This document shows positions 13,353 through 25,437 of a stretch of DNA of 64,000 nt, piece after piece. The position numbers and the translations under genes were made by a program. Every line of letters starts with the position of its first letter. Position 1 is the first letter of the stretch. Below the pieces are notes generated by a model. The model was not told the DNA's origin and did no database searches. It worked only from the letters and a program-made list of their open reading frames with translations. The DNA comes from Marthasterias glacialis (taxonomy: Eukaryota; Echinodermata; Asteroidea; Forcipulatida; Asteriidae), in contig OU452239.1 in the NCBI GenBank assembly GCA_911728455.2, positions 8,866,192 through 8,930,191 on the forward strand, in the 5' to 3' direction.

Positions 13353-13862
13353 TTGTCTCGTAAGTTTTTTTGTTTTTTGTGTTTTGTTTTGGAGTAAGGA
13401 AAGAATCAACTGCACTGTGCATGGAACCACAGTACAAATTTGTCCAACAGTGGCTGTACATCAAAATAATTTATATGACCATTTAAAAAATGAGACGGTA
13501 CCTTCTTTCTTCGTGGAGACTGCCCGTAATTTCCGCCGTGTAACATGGGCTCCAAGACCTATGGCTATGTTTTGAGTTGTATATCTATTCAAACCACCTT
13601 AAAGGTACGATACCTGATCGAGTCTTTGAGCGAGAAAGTTAAGTGTCACTAAAACTCACACAGGGCATTTGTTTTTACGGGCAACTTGGAGGCAGCCACC
13701 TCCATTGCATGCACAGGAAACAATTTGGTATCTTAAGAGACACTCTTCTGGATGTAACTTGCTCCCGCAAGAAAATAATGAGAACACTGAAATGTGAATG
13801 AATTTTCTTATTGGAAATTGCCTGGAACTGGTGGCCTGTGAATGGCTGCGTGTGACATGGCC

Positions 13863-14222
13863 TTAAAACCCCAGTTCAACATTGGTAAACTGACTGTAAA
13901 TTCTTGCATTCTTTGCACAAATCAAGATATTATTTGTAATAATACCAGGCTGTGAAATTGTCAGCTCATTTCGTTGTTTCATTTGCGAGCAAACGGTAAA
14001 ATGCATTCAGCATTTTCGTACGCATTGCTAAAGGCAGAGTTTTCGTCTCACTGAGACGAAAACTAATTTTGGAACTTGTTTCATTTATTAATTAAAAATG
14101 ATAACACTTTAGGCAGAACTATTTCAAGGAAACCTTTCTACCATCATTATCTTTATACCATGTAAGATATGTGTAAATCTGTGAACATTCATGTTTTTCC
14201 TCTTTACCAATGTTGGCCTGGG
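13863..14222. repeat. Dispersed repeat with internal perfect hairpin, copy 1
   Basis: A repeat of about 350 bases starting near CCCCAGTTCAACATTGGT and containing TTCGTTGTTTCATTTGCGAG. The 12-base hairpin AGTTTTCGTCTC / GAGACGAAAACT (14038-14064, 3-base loop) is followed by TATTTCAAGGAAA and ACCATCATTATCTTTATACC. Adjacent copy 2 follows at 14227 and copy 3 lies at 23211. Confidence 0.85.
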
Positions 14223-14226
14223 GTGT

Positions 14227-14580
14227 TAAAGCCCCAGGTCAACATTTGAATAAGTGTCTGTAAATGCTCCCTTTCCTTGCACAAATCAACATGTATGTAA
14301 TAAAACCAACCTGTGAAAATGTCAGCTCACTTCGTTGTTTCATTTGCGAGAAAACGGTCAAAATGCAATCAGCTTTTGTGCACGCATTCCTACAGGCAGA
14401 GTTTTAGTCTCACGTGAGACCAAAAATAATTTTGGATCTTATTCCATTTATTATTTAGAAACGATAACACTTCAGGCAGAAATATTTCAAGGAAAGTTTT
14501 CTACCACCATTATCTTTATATGTGTAAATCTGCGAACATTTTATGTTTTTTTCTTACTTACCAATGTTGAGCTGGGCCCT
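14227..14580. repeat. Dispersed repeat with internal hairpin, copy 2
   Basis: Second copy in direct tandem with copy 1 and the same order of motifs. Its hairpin has changed to TTTTAGTCTCACGTGAGAC-CAAAA, keeping a GTCTCACGTGAGAC palindrome. The tandem arrangement suggests local duplication after insertion. Confidence 0.85.
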
Positions 14581-15493
14581 TATTAAGTAAGACGGATATG
14601 AAAACTACTCCCTGACAAAACATAAACATGCAGCTATTGAAATTTCCACGGTTGTGTTTTGTACTCGTTGAGCGTAGGCCTACACCCCTCCCCTTCCCCC
14701 TTTCCGCCCATACCACGGGTCTGAACGTGATCAACAAGATAGATACCTCTGGTCCGGCTTTTATACCGGCTGGAAGAAGTCATTTCAACTTTTCTGTGCA
14801 CTTTTTTTATGTTCTCCCCAGAGGAAGCACGTGTAATTTCATCTAATGGGGCTTCTTCTCTATCGTAGATGCTATACTCTTGATATTATTAAAGCAGCGA
14901 TGTAGATGTTTAGTTAGCAGTGCGAGCACGAAATTTAATCTTAAACCGCACACGTGCGCCTCGATTATGTGTTTTATCCCATACTATTTATTTACAAACA
15001 GTACTTTAGATGGGCTCTATAATTCCATAAATCCCACATTGTATGTTTGGTGCTGTGCTGCAATAAAGCGAAACGGATGCGTGCTGTTGGTTTTAAGATC
15101 TGCCAGAAAAGTGCAGTTTTTGTGGCAGAAGTGTGGACTGTATGCCCATTTGAAGAACTGACTATCGCTGACTTCAAACTGGGTGTGAGGTTTCCCCCTT
15201 TCTGTTTCGCCAACAAAATGTGATGCATTATCCACGCCAAAAAGTGGCAGGAATTGCTTACCGAACGTCAACATAAGACATGAAAACTGTTGAGTCAACT
15301 GACGAATTTTATATCTGGATTAATTATTTCTGAATGTGTATTGTGGATAACATTTAATGTGAGGGAGAGCAGTGGGTATTTTGTGGGCGTGGTCTAGCGG
15401 GAGTGATGGACACTTTTTTGTTTATCCGTAATAGCCTTAATTACCAACAACTCAGTTTCCTCATTGTTGACTTCCTCGATCTTGTTGCTACAG
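14581..15493. other. Non-coding stretch just upstream of the N-terminal erg exon
   Basis: No repeat family recognised. Short open frames exist on both strands near 14990-15300 without recognisable content. The last 30 bases form the intron 3' end leading to the acceptor at 15492-15493. Confidence 0.6.
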
Positions 15494-15959
15494 GAAGCAC
15501 TGTCCGTAGTGTCCGAGGATCAGTCGATGTTTGAGAACACCTACCAGCACCACCACCAAGAACCACCCAAGACCTCCGTGGTGTCTTCGGTCAGCCCCCA
15601 CTCAGCGTCCCTCCAGAGTGCCGTGCCCAAGCCCAAGCAGTCCCCATCCCCGCAGGACAACACCGGCAGTCTCGCCGCTCCCCAGTGGACCCAGTGCCGC
15701 CAGGAGATCAGAATGAAGCAGGAGCCGGACCACGTCGCCCACGGGCACGACGCCGGGACCATCGGCCGCGTGGTGGAGGCCGAGTCCCCCTTGGATTGTA
15801 GCGTGAGCAAGAGACAGCAACCCCACGGGGCCATGTCCGAAGCGTCCCAGGCTGCACCCCCTTACCCATGCCCACCTTACCCCGGATCGGAGTCGGACCG
15901 GGCACGCTCACCACCACCGAATGTCACCACCAACGAGAAACGGGTCATCGTGCCAGCCG
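15494..15959 (+). CDS. erg: erg exon, N-terminal transactivation/regulatory region (partial gene)
   Basis: Coding exon of an ERG/FLI1-class ETS transcription factor, a nuclear DNA-binding regulator. It encodes 155 residues plus the first base of a split codon. It begins EALSVVSEDQSMFE, nearly identical to the start of the second coding exon in vertebrate ERG and FLI1, and ends PPPNVTTNEKRVIVPA, matching vertebrate MPPPNMTTNERRVIVPA just before the PNT domain. In between are MKQE (exon residues 74-77), a possible SUMO site where vertebrate ERG has IKME, and SPLDCSVSK (98-106), matching SPDECSVAK. Ser-Pro sites sit at 34, 50, 98 and 139. The middle is His/Pro/Ser-rich and longer than in vertebrates. 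The acceptor is TTGCTACAG|GAA and the donor G|GTAAGA; the exon begins in phase 0 and ends after codon base 1. An in-frame ATG at 15464 is intronic. The initiator exon is not visible. Identification is by recognised motifs, with no database search. Confidence 0.93.
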
Positions 15960-17116
15960 GTAAGACTTTCTACCTTTATGCTGTTTACCCTAAATACATC
16001 ACAAAAAGGAACTGTTGAACGAATAATAGCTAAACCGATTGAATTATAAAAACCAAAATAGCGAGCTCCACCCCCCCCCCCCCCCACACTAACGCACACA
16101 CATGTTTGTCGTCACGGTAAATCGAGGACTTCCCATTGTTATCCCATTGTTTGGACTAAGTATTTTTCTTAAAGCGAAGTTCTCATACGGTATCAAACTA
16201 AAGACGTCCCCGGCCAGTCAAACCAACCGCATAATTAAGTATTCAGTATCAATCTGTAGACACGCTCAGCCTTAAAAAAAAAATATAATAATCACACACA
16301 GAAATGAAATCCAAAGCGAATAACATACATGCAGGGAACTCTTTCATAGCGCTTTTGCCAACTTTTCTCCGGCGCGAACGTTGATCTCATTTGACGCGTC
16401 TAAGTCTCGCTCACAATTGTTATATTATAATAATACCAATAATAAGTACAAGTCATTGTTGTAAAAACTGACACAGGTCAACTTGTCTGGTTAATGGTTT
16501 CGTAACGAGCTCCCTTATTGCACTGTCTAATTCGCAAACCTTACTTTGACCTCGCATCGCGTTGATCAGTAATTTGATGACACACAGCGACGTAGATCCC
16601 CTGTGGGTGCATTGTCCTGAAAGAAGAAACAATGAATCATTGTGAGAGCTATCTTCCCCTTTTGTACTTAATAATGTTCATGCTTTTCACCAAAGGTTGT
16701 GAAAATGATGATAACACGCAAACTCATTGAGTTAAAAGAAAGAAAAAGAACAACAAAACTAGAAGAAAAACATTTTTTTTTTAACAATCAAGGTCGTTTT
16801 TTTTTTTTTTTTTTTTCTGGACAGAATAAGCATGGAATTTGACTGACAGAATATTTTGTTTTGGTATCAAAACAATATACAGACATGTTTGAAAAACCGC
16901 TGCCCACAATCATGGTAAAATTAGAATAGACTTTTGAAATGTGTCATTCGGTGGATGTTCGTTTTTTCTAATTGAAGAGAGTTTTTTTTTTTTTTTCAAT
17001 CTAATAGATGAATGATAGGCTTGTGTCGATACCACTAACGAAATAGATTATAGTGTATACTTTGATGAGGTTAAATAATTGATAAACCACAACAACAGAA
17101 GCTGCTAACAAGAGAA
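15960..17116. other. Intron sequence after the N-terminal erg exon
   Basis: Begins with donor GTAAGA. Contains a C-run at about 16071-16085 and T-runs at about 16799-16816 and 16983-16996. No other supported feature. Confidence 0.65.
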
Positions 17117-17336
17117 TTGACCCAGATTCCGGGTCCCAGACAGACTGACCCATTCCTGGGTCAGGCTGGCCAGAAAACTGGTTAAAAATGGGGATTTTTG
17201 ACTCGGATTCTGCGTCAGTTTGACACAGGTTTTCGGGTCAGTTTGACACGAATTCCGGGTCACACTAACTGCGAATTGGATTGGCTTCCTAGGATCCAAA
17301 GTCCGGGTCAAAATTCTGACCCGGGAATTTTGAAAC
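17117..17336. repeat. GGGTCA/TGACCC-rich dispersed repeat, copy 2
   Basis: Shares GACCCATTCCTGGGTCAGGC, GATTCCGGGTC, TTTTCGGGTCAGTTTGACAC and GTCCGGGTCAAAATTCTGAC with the copy at 13176-13352. Many half-sites occur in inverted and everted pairs. Confidence 0.65.
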
Positions 17337-19595
17337 TGTTTAGAGTTTGTAGTCTTCAAGGATGGAGTTAAAGATGCGCAGTGTTGCAATTCATGTGATA
17401 TCTTATGGGATCCCGGTGGTTGTTGGAAGAGTCCATTTATTCTCATCATCTATAGTTTTCAAGAAACGCAACACCAAAAGAAAGTGAGTTGAGGCCATGA
17501 TACATGATTTGTTCTAAAAGGTGCAGATATTGAGTTGTTTCCAATCTGGAAGGTTTTTTTTTTATCAAATTTTCCTGTGCCTGGATTCCCTCTAACATAT
17601 TACAAAAATAACAGTACATTTTCCCCAAATGCTCAGTTCTTATTTCAATTTGCCCGGCGAAACAAAAATGGGCACAAAATCCCGCTTAAACCAATATTCG
17701 GTGTGAATACCAGGTTGTAAAAAAAAAAGCTAGATTGTATCTGGGCTACAGTTTTTCCAAACCTAGATGTTAATCACCAACCTAACACTTGAATAAAGAT
17801 ATGGCTGTATAAGGGAATCACCGTACAGTACAAGATAAAGGTGTGAACGAACTTTTGTCCTAATCGTTGCCTTCCAGCGGGCATAAAGTGCATTTTGATG
17901 ATGAGCACCGAGATGGATCTCCCAGTCTGACGGTCATCATCATCTCGACCTTCACACTGTCATCCCCCCCCCCGAAATCCACCAATCACCAAGCCCCCCC
18001 CCCCCATCCTTGCCATCGCTTATACATTTTCTCTCTCACACCACTCATTCTCGCGTGCTATCTTCACCCGTGGTATCTCCATGCGCTCCAAGGGAAATGA
18101 AAAAAAAAAAAAAAAAAAAAAAAAAACATGGCCCCAGCTTCATTCATTATGCGCGGACCGCGGTACGGCCAAGGAATCTTTTTCAAGCTCGCCGTCCTGT
18201 CACCTGTTCAGCAGCACAGCAATAATACCCGGGCCAGAGCGAGCGTCGCCAGCCGAGAGCTACCCGATCAATGAAGCTCTCTCCCCCATGCCAAACTTAA
18301 TCACAGAAACCACCTGCCGTACTCTCTCCCTCCCGTTCGTGTGCCTCGATAATAAAACACACACGGTGATAGACCTTCCTCATCACAGAGTCAATGGGCT
18401 AAAAATGCGATTAACTCTGTTGATTTTGCTCTGTCTGCTGGAGTCACTGAGCAGTAATACTTCATGCTTAATACAAGGGCAATATGAAGCGGGATGTTTG
18501 TTTCTTCGATGGCTGTAATATTTAACACTTTACCTGCGGGGCAAAAGTTAATATTGATGGGTTTTATTTTTTTTCCGTTTGTGCTCTGTATCAGTAATAA
18601 CTAAAATCAAAATGGCTTGAATATATTTGATTTTACGACAACGGTCACCTGAATTTGATTATAATACCTCTTGAAAACAAGAGATTATTAACTAAATTAA
18701 TAAATAAATTGCAAGAGAATAAGACCTTCACAGATTTATCTTAAAATACAAGCATTTCGGTGAATTTCATTTACAAATCTATCTTTTGAAATGCACGAAA
18801 CAATTTTATGGGACGAAGTCCAACTTGTTATAGAGTTGGAACTATTTCAGATTATTCATAATGCTGTGTTATATTTAGTTAGACTAATAACTGAATGTTT
18901 TTTTTGTAATAAGAGAAACTCCTTTGTAGAAACATTTGTTGACAAACACGACGTTTCGATGACTAATGTCTTGGTGTCTTCAAATATACTCAACAAAAAA
19001 TAATTTCATTATCCCAAATAAAGTGATAAAAACGAATGTGGGTGTATCGTAAGCTTTTGAAAGGATTGTTTTTATTGGAGGGGGCGGGGGCAGGGGGGGA
19101 GTGATGACCAAGAAGGGGCAAGGGCAGGGTCGACCTTATCCCGAATGCCAACATAACCTGATCTCCCCCTCCAACCGAAAGCCCACTCAGGCCACTTAAA
19201 CTTGTGACTCCTATACGGGCGCACTACACTGTGTTACACTTGCAATGAGACTAAAGGCCATCACTTGAAATGAGGCCAGAAGGGGCCAAAGCCCCGTCCA
19301 TCCCATCGTTTCGAGCCAACCCATGGCTAATACCCTTCAGTGCCACGCGCCACTGCAACCCCCCCCCCCCCCCCCCCCGAAGTCAACCGGAAGCTTCAGG
19401 CGAACGCGATAGGCATCAAGGAAGGTTACATTTTGCCGGAACGGAAATCTGCTAATTCGATAGAAGAAATACGGACTTCCTGCTTAAAACCACTAAAAAT
19501 GCAGGCTACTGTCGAGTTGGACCTCGTTGTGCATTGCTTAATGACATAGCTTGTTCCCCCTATATAATATGGAAGTCATAGATTTGAGGCTGTCT

Positions 19596-19642
<47 letters not shown>

Positions 19643-20306
19643 CTCCAGTGTTAAAGTGTGACTTGCATTATTTGTGAGGATGCGGGGGTACACATGCGGC
19701 AAATTCTGAGCGTGTATTTCGCTTTGGTTTGTGCGGGCTCCACGTCTTCATCACGTGTGACCGAATTGAGGAAGTCCGCGCCGTGTGATAGGGCAAAGAA
19801 AACAGGGCCAGGCTTTGGAGAATATAAAAAGAAAAAGAGCAAAGCAATATTGCTCGCAAGAAAAGGTCAATAGATTGTAATGTTTACCCAGTGAAGTTCG
19901 TCTGACAATTGGATGATGATAAACAAATCCGTTGCTTATTTCTGCTTTTGATTTACTGATAATCATAGTTTTGTAGAATAAGACAATCGATTTTAACTAC
20001 TTCAAATATAAATAACCAAAAAAATCGAAATGCTCTCTTATTTTCTCTCAAACAAAACTACATTTATTCAGCAAACAAAAGTCGGTTGTTCCAAGTTTTG
20101 AGTTAAAAAGAGTTACCATGTACATTCCTCAGTTGGTGCTCGGCACAGTATGTTGCCCCGCTGATGTGTCTTCTAGGAATCATTGTGTCTTCATTGTGTT
20201 CTAGGAATCTCAGGAAATCTTTCGAGGATATTTTTTGTTTTTAATGGATAGAGGATATGTTTCGCTTTGTTTTTTAATGGTGGGAGGACGCACGACCCTC
20301 TGCCAC
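17337..20306. other. Intron sequence, simple repeats
   Basis: Contains C-runs (17964-17972, 17995-18005, 19361-19378), an A-run (about 18101-18126), a G-rich tract near 19078-19102 and (GT)20 at 19601-19640. A more GC-rich unique patch at 18127-18350 is of unknown role. No supported exon. Confidence 0.6.
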
Positions 20307-20972
20307 ATATCGTCACTGACACCACGAACTAACACAAATGTATAAAAAACAATGAAAAACATAAGAATTTCGTTTTTTTTGGTTATTGCCTGTTTGCATC
20401 ATGAACATCAACTGAATGATATATCAAGGGCGAAACATGTGTAAAATGGTAGATTTTAAAGATTGTGTGAACCAGTAATTGCATATTTTGCGCTTTAATA
20501 GCACCACGAACTAACACAGATGTTATCGTTCCCATCTTGGTCACATATGCGCTCAATCCCCGCATATGTTTGTACGTACATTCTGTACATATGCGCAGCA
20601 TCGAGGTTGTCACTGTGTGTGCGCGCGCGCGCTCGGATCAGCGCTTTTTCGATTTCACGAACTAACACCAATGTGTGAGTGCGCGCCACAGCACAGAAGC
20701 AGCGTCTCACACACAAGAGGCAGCGTTTTTTCGATTCCACGAACTAACACACATCTCTAACATTGAATAACTTCGTAGATCATTGTGTTTTTTACCGGAT
20801 GAAAACCACATCAGATAGTGTAAAAGTAAAATTTTCCTGTAAATAAGTAACAAGCCAAACAAATGAACACTTTTACTGGCTGAAGCATTCTTAACTTGCG
20901 TATGAGTGTAACTTCAAATGTTCTTACGAACAGCGCACACTGTGTGTTAGTTCGTGGTGTCAGTGACGATAT
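20307..20972. mobile_element. Non-autonomous inverted-repeat element with 4-bp ATAT target duplication
   Basis: The left end CGTCACTGACACCACGAACT(AACACA) and the right end are exact reverse complements over 26 bases (20311-20336 and 20943-20968). Both are bordered by ATAT (20307-20310 and 20969-20972), as expected for a target duplication, although ATAT is itself palindromic. The core motif CACGAACTAACAC recurs inside at about 20503, 20656 and 20738. These copies are often preceded by a GCG-CTTT/TTTT-CGATT stretch. There is no transposase ORF, so this is a MITE-like derivative of an unidentified DNA transposon family. Confidence 0.85.
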
Positions 20973-23210
20973 TATCGGTCATGGTGGTATATAATTCCTT
21001 GAACTGAGTATTGGAAACCAAATGTAATTGTGTATTAAAAAGGTACACAAAGTTTGTAAGAAATAAAATCACAATTGTCGATTTTAATTCATGTTGCACC
21101 CGGAAGACAGTCGGAAGGCTGTACGACCTTTTTCCTGGCACACAAATACAACTTTTTGCCCCAGCAGAAGGTCACAAGCAACATAGTTTGTTTTGTTTTT
21201 AAGAAAAAAAGTAGGGAATAACTATTATATATTTGATGCTAGAATTACACCCAAAATATGTTTTTTTTCCAATTCAAATGCAGAATTTAAGTTTCTTTCA
21301 CTATCTGTAAAATGTCTAAAAGATACATGGAAAAACTCAACGCTCGCAAGTTTTGAAAGTGAAACAAGGCAGACCTTTTCATATTTTTTAATATTTTGTT
21401 ATGTATAATTTTTTTCTATTTTCTTTTACTATTTTTAGAGAGAGTGATTAGAAAGTCTTTATGTTTTATTGGACCCCTATAAATTGAAAGATGTTATCGT
21501 AGATCAATACCAGATAGTTACTGTTATCATGAACTGCCAGAACGAAAACAACAGAGAGAGAGAGAAAGAGAGAGAGTGAGAGAGAGGGGGGGGGGGGGGA
21601 GATTCTAAGAACGAGGGCAAGAAAACAAGTCGCGGTCTCGTTGATCTCGTTCCACAGGGGGCACTTTCGATTAGACCAGGCCGAGCTTTACGTGTTTAGC
21701 ACCCCGGCAGGAACACGTTAATTAAAGCCCGAAATTGACGCAATCTTCCAGGCTTGAAATCTAGAGCTTGCACGGATTTGGGGGAGATTAGGGGATTAAC
21801 AAACGAGGTAATAATCTGGTTTAGAGAGGAGATTTCAAGAGGGGATGAGATTGAGGAGGAGGGGGGGGGGGACGTGAAGTTACGTTGCAGATTTCTGTCC
21901 TATCAATCATTCAGCGAAGGACAGCTGCGTACACCCAATGAATTGTGGATTAGCATGTGACACATGCAATAGCTCAACCGAGATTGTGATGTCTGGGGAC
22001 GGGGTCGCAAACTTGTTTGAACTATAACTAAAAATGAAGAACAAAAATATAATAAAAAAAAAATAAAAAGAGAGACGAAAAATATATATGCGAAATAAAT
22101 CGTTTTCTTTAGTGAATTAATTGCGCTGCAACAAATTTGAAGATGTCTCAAGATGCCTCGTTCATTATCTAGCTCTTTTGATGTTTCGTTACTTGATTCT
22201 CCATATTAGGAGACAGACTTCGAAAAAAAAGGGGGGATCTTGCTTGCGAAAACAAAATACGATTTTTTATTTTTGATATAATTGTCCAGAGATCATAATA
22301 ACATTTTTTTAAAGTACATTGTTTAACGAATTTAATAACAGTAAATTATTATGGGAACAAATCATATTGTGTTTTTATTTACAATAATTCGCAGAGAGTC
22401 GACTACAAGTGTGCTTGTCTTGAAACGTGTTAATCATGTTTTACTTATTTATTTATTTATTTATTTATTTATTTTTTTTTTTTTTCACCGATTATAGGTT
22501 ATACTCCTTTGGGCCTCCTCGAGGAAAAATACTACATTTATAATCGGTATTTGATATCCTACACAATCAGAAAAATATCACAGACATTGATTTAAGCCAA
22601 CACTGATTGATACGTTAATGTCGTTGGTGTACTGTTATAGATCTGGTTTCATTTTAATGCGTTGTTCAACTTCAGCGGGCGTCACCGAGAGCCCTCGTGG
22701 TTATTCTCTCGGGGAGGTTTTTGGTGTTACACGGTGTGACACAGACGTGTCGGGGGTTGGATGACCGAGAAATCTATTATCATCATGACCCGCGTCACGG
22801 GTGATACTGCGTGGGTCATACCACCACAGCACCGGGCTCGCGCTCACGCACAGTCACGAGGGAAAGTGGTTCGATATGCAAGGCAACAATAAAGCTTGTG
22901 AAAAAAAAATAAAAAAAAATAAAAATAATAATAATAACGGACAGGCTTACATAAAACACGTCTGTATAAATAAAAAGTGTCCGGTTATTTTAATACCGGA
23001 AGCCACATTGATTAGTTTAAAACGTGAAAGACCACTGATTGTAATGTTCCCAGTACCAATCCTCATTAACAATAGTTTCAGTCTAAAAATGTTATTGCAA
23101 AGTCGAGCAAATAGCTGTAGAAGACCCCGTAATGCACCGTTGCTATTTTCGATAAAGTGCACACAATTCCAGACAAAATGTAAATCCGTCCTGAAGCCCC
23201 AGCTTTGACA
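20973..23210. other. Intron sequence, simple repeats
   Basis: Contains an AG-rich tract ending in a G-run (21553-21600), a (TTTA)n tract (22444-22474) with an adjoining T-run, and a relatively CpG-rich patch around 22670-22870. No exon supported. Confidence 0.6.
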
Positions 23211-23530
23211 TTCTTTGCACAAATCAAGATATTTGCAGTAAAACCAACCTGTGAAAATTTCAGCTCATTTCGTTGTTTCATTTGCGAGCAAACGGTAAAA
23301 AATGCATTCAGCATTTTTGTAGGTATTCCTATAGACAGAGTTTTCGTCTCACTGAGACGAAAACTAATTTTAGATCTTATTTCATTTATTATTTAAAAAC
23401 GATAAAACTTCAGACAGAAATGCTTCAAGGAAAGTTTTATACCATCATTATCTTTATACCATGTAAGGTATATTTAAATTTATGAACATTTATGTGTTTT
23501 TTTTTCTTCTTACCAATGTTGAGCTGGAGC
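23211..23530. repeat. Dispersed repeat with internal perfect hairpin, copy 3
   Basis: Matches the copies at 13863 and 14227 in motif order: CTTTGCACAAATCAAGATAT, TTCGTTGTTTCATTTGCGAG, then hairpin AGTTTTCGTCTC / GAGACGAAAACT at 23339-23365, then CTTCAAGGAAAG. It lacks the first 50 bases of copies 1 and 2. The hairpin is intact here and in copy 1 although the flanks have diverged. Confidence 0.85.
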
Positions 23531-25399
23531 TTTAAGCGTAATTTTCTCTAAAACACTTATACCGATACTGTGTTTGTTGAAACTAGAGGGTCGGAATTTA
23601 TTTACTTTTCTAAATGATACAAATTAAACAGACAAAAAATCAAAGGCAATGAGTCACGTACTTTGCCTCAACCAAATGGTATTTTCCTTTTTTTTTTTTT
23701 CTTCTTTTCTTTTTTTAATGTCAGGGAAATGTGGCGATTTTAAATCTAACACACTTGCCACCGGTGCGAATCTACAGAATGGGAATAAAATAGGATTTTT
23801 ATTTCCCTCTCCCACATCTTGGCAAGAAAAATAAGTATTTCAGAAGACATAGACACTAAACATACAGAATATATCTTTCAAATCGGGGGTCCTCTTCGTA
23901 AAATCAATGAAATCTGAACAGGGTTAGGTTTCATCTCTCTTTTGTTTTTCTCTATATCGGAATTTGTTTTAATTAAATAAAAATAAATTGGCAGGCCAAG
24001 GGAGGGGAGCAGGGTCCTCGAGCCCTGGGATCATCGCCTATTAGGGTGCCCTCACTTTAAATTGCTTCTTCTTTGATCTTCCCATCACACACATACGCCA
24101 AGACATGATGAAGTAATCATTATACTACATAATACATTATATAGTTGCGATAACTCGTCGTGTGTGGGTGGATGTCTCCAAAAAGCAGAGCTTGATGAGT
24201 GGAGACCCCTCACGATACAAGAAAAAAGACAAAACAACAACTATATGTGATGACAGTACAAACTTAATAACAACTCGTTGATTGGTATTACTAGTGTATA
24301 AAGATGAACATGAGATGAGAAATAAAAAACAAAATAAGACCAAAAAATAAAGTTGTAAATAATAGGCAACTAGATAAGTTTTTAAATTTATGGTAATAAT
24401 AAAAAAAAGGAATCAAAAAATAGATGATTATTATAAAATGATTGTGCTCATTTAGATCCATTGATGCACCATTATTTTCGGATCTCTTTTTGAAGACTTT
24501 ATGGCATCTTCAAACTGTCAAAGTTGTGTTCCTTGTTGATCTTGAATGCTGCCAAGTAGTGGAATAGCTTTCAAACTGATATGAGCAAAATGATGTCACT
24601 GTGTAGATACCATTAATATTGCATTTTGGGGTGAAAAAAAGACGACAAAGTCTCTTCAACCTCATGTAGTTCGATTTGTGGCTATTATAACATTATTAAC
24701 AATGTCCACTAGGCCCGATTTCATGGCCCTGCAGCCTACCGCAGAGTTCGGAGCTCACACGGCCCACAGAATCACGGGCTTACAGGTCGTCGTGAGCGCA
24801 TGAATTAGTGGTGAGCTGTACTCGCTGAAACTGGAACCAAGTTATGAAAAAAATCTCACATTTCAAATCAACATTTTGTTTTCACCAATGCTCTGTCAAA
24901 GTGAAGCGTGGTCTTTCCTTCTAAAAGCGGGAAGAATGTATGCCACAAATGGATCTTACTCGTGTGTGTACAAAGAACGATTTTTTATGTCTAATTTTTT
25001 TTATTCTTCACATTTTCGTTCCTTTAAAGTGTTATATTGTAAAGAAAGTGGGGCACACATACCTCTTACATTACAAGTTAATTTGTTATTGCCCTTCGTT
25101 GCTAATTTGTATTCATTAAAAATGTCTGACAACTACAGGAAAGCGACCCCTGGGTTTATTGCTACAACTGTCGCAAATTATACATACCGTTTGCGCAGAA
25201 TTGAAACAAGTGTCAATTAAAAAGAAAGATCGACGTCAGGGTGCCACACAACAGAGGTCATGACCCCGTGACGTCGTCACAAGCCCAGATGGTATCTGCA
25301 TTATGTGTATGGTGAATCCGTGCACTTCTTTACCTTCCCTAAACAGGAAGGGTATGCATCCGTTATCTCTCTTCAACACAAACATGAAGCGGTTTATTA

Positions 25400-25437
<38 letters not shown>

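Noticed and set aside
15464-15493. ATG at 15464 as the erg start codon
   Set aside because: It lies in the intron 3' end before a good acceptor, and the homologous exon begins at EALSVV.
24876-25220. 114-codon plus-strand frame
   Set aside because: Unremarkable composition, no recognised family and no splice context; length is expected by chance.
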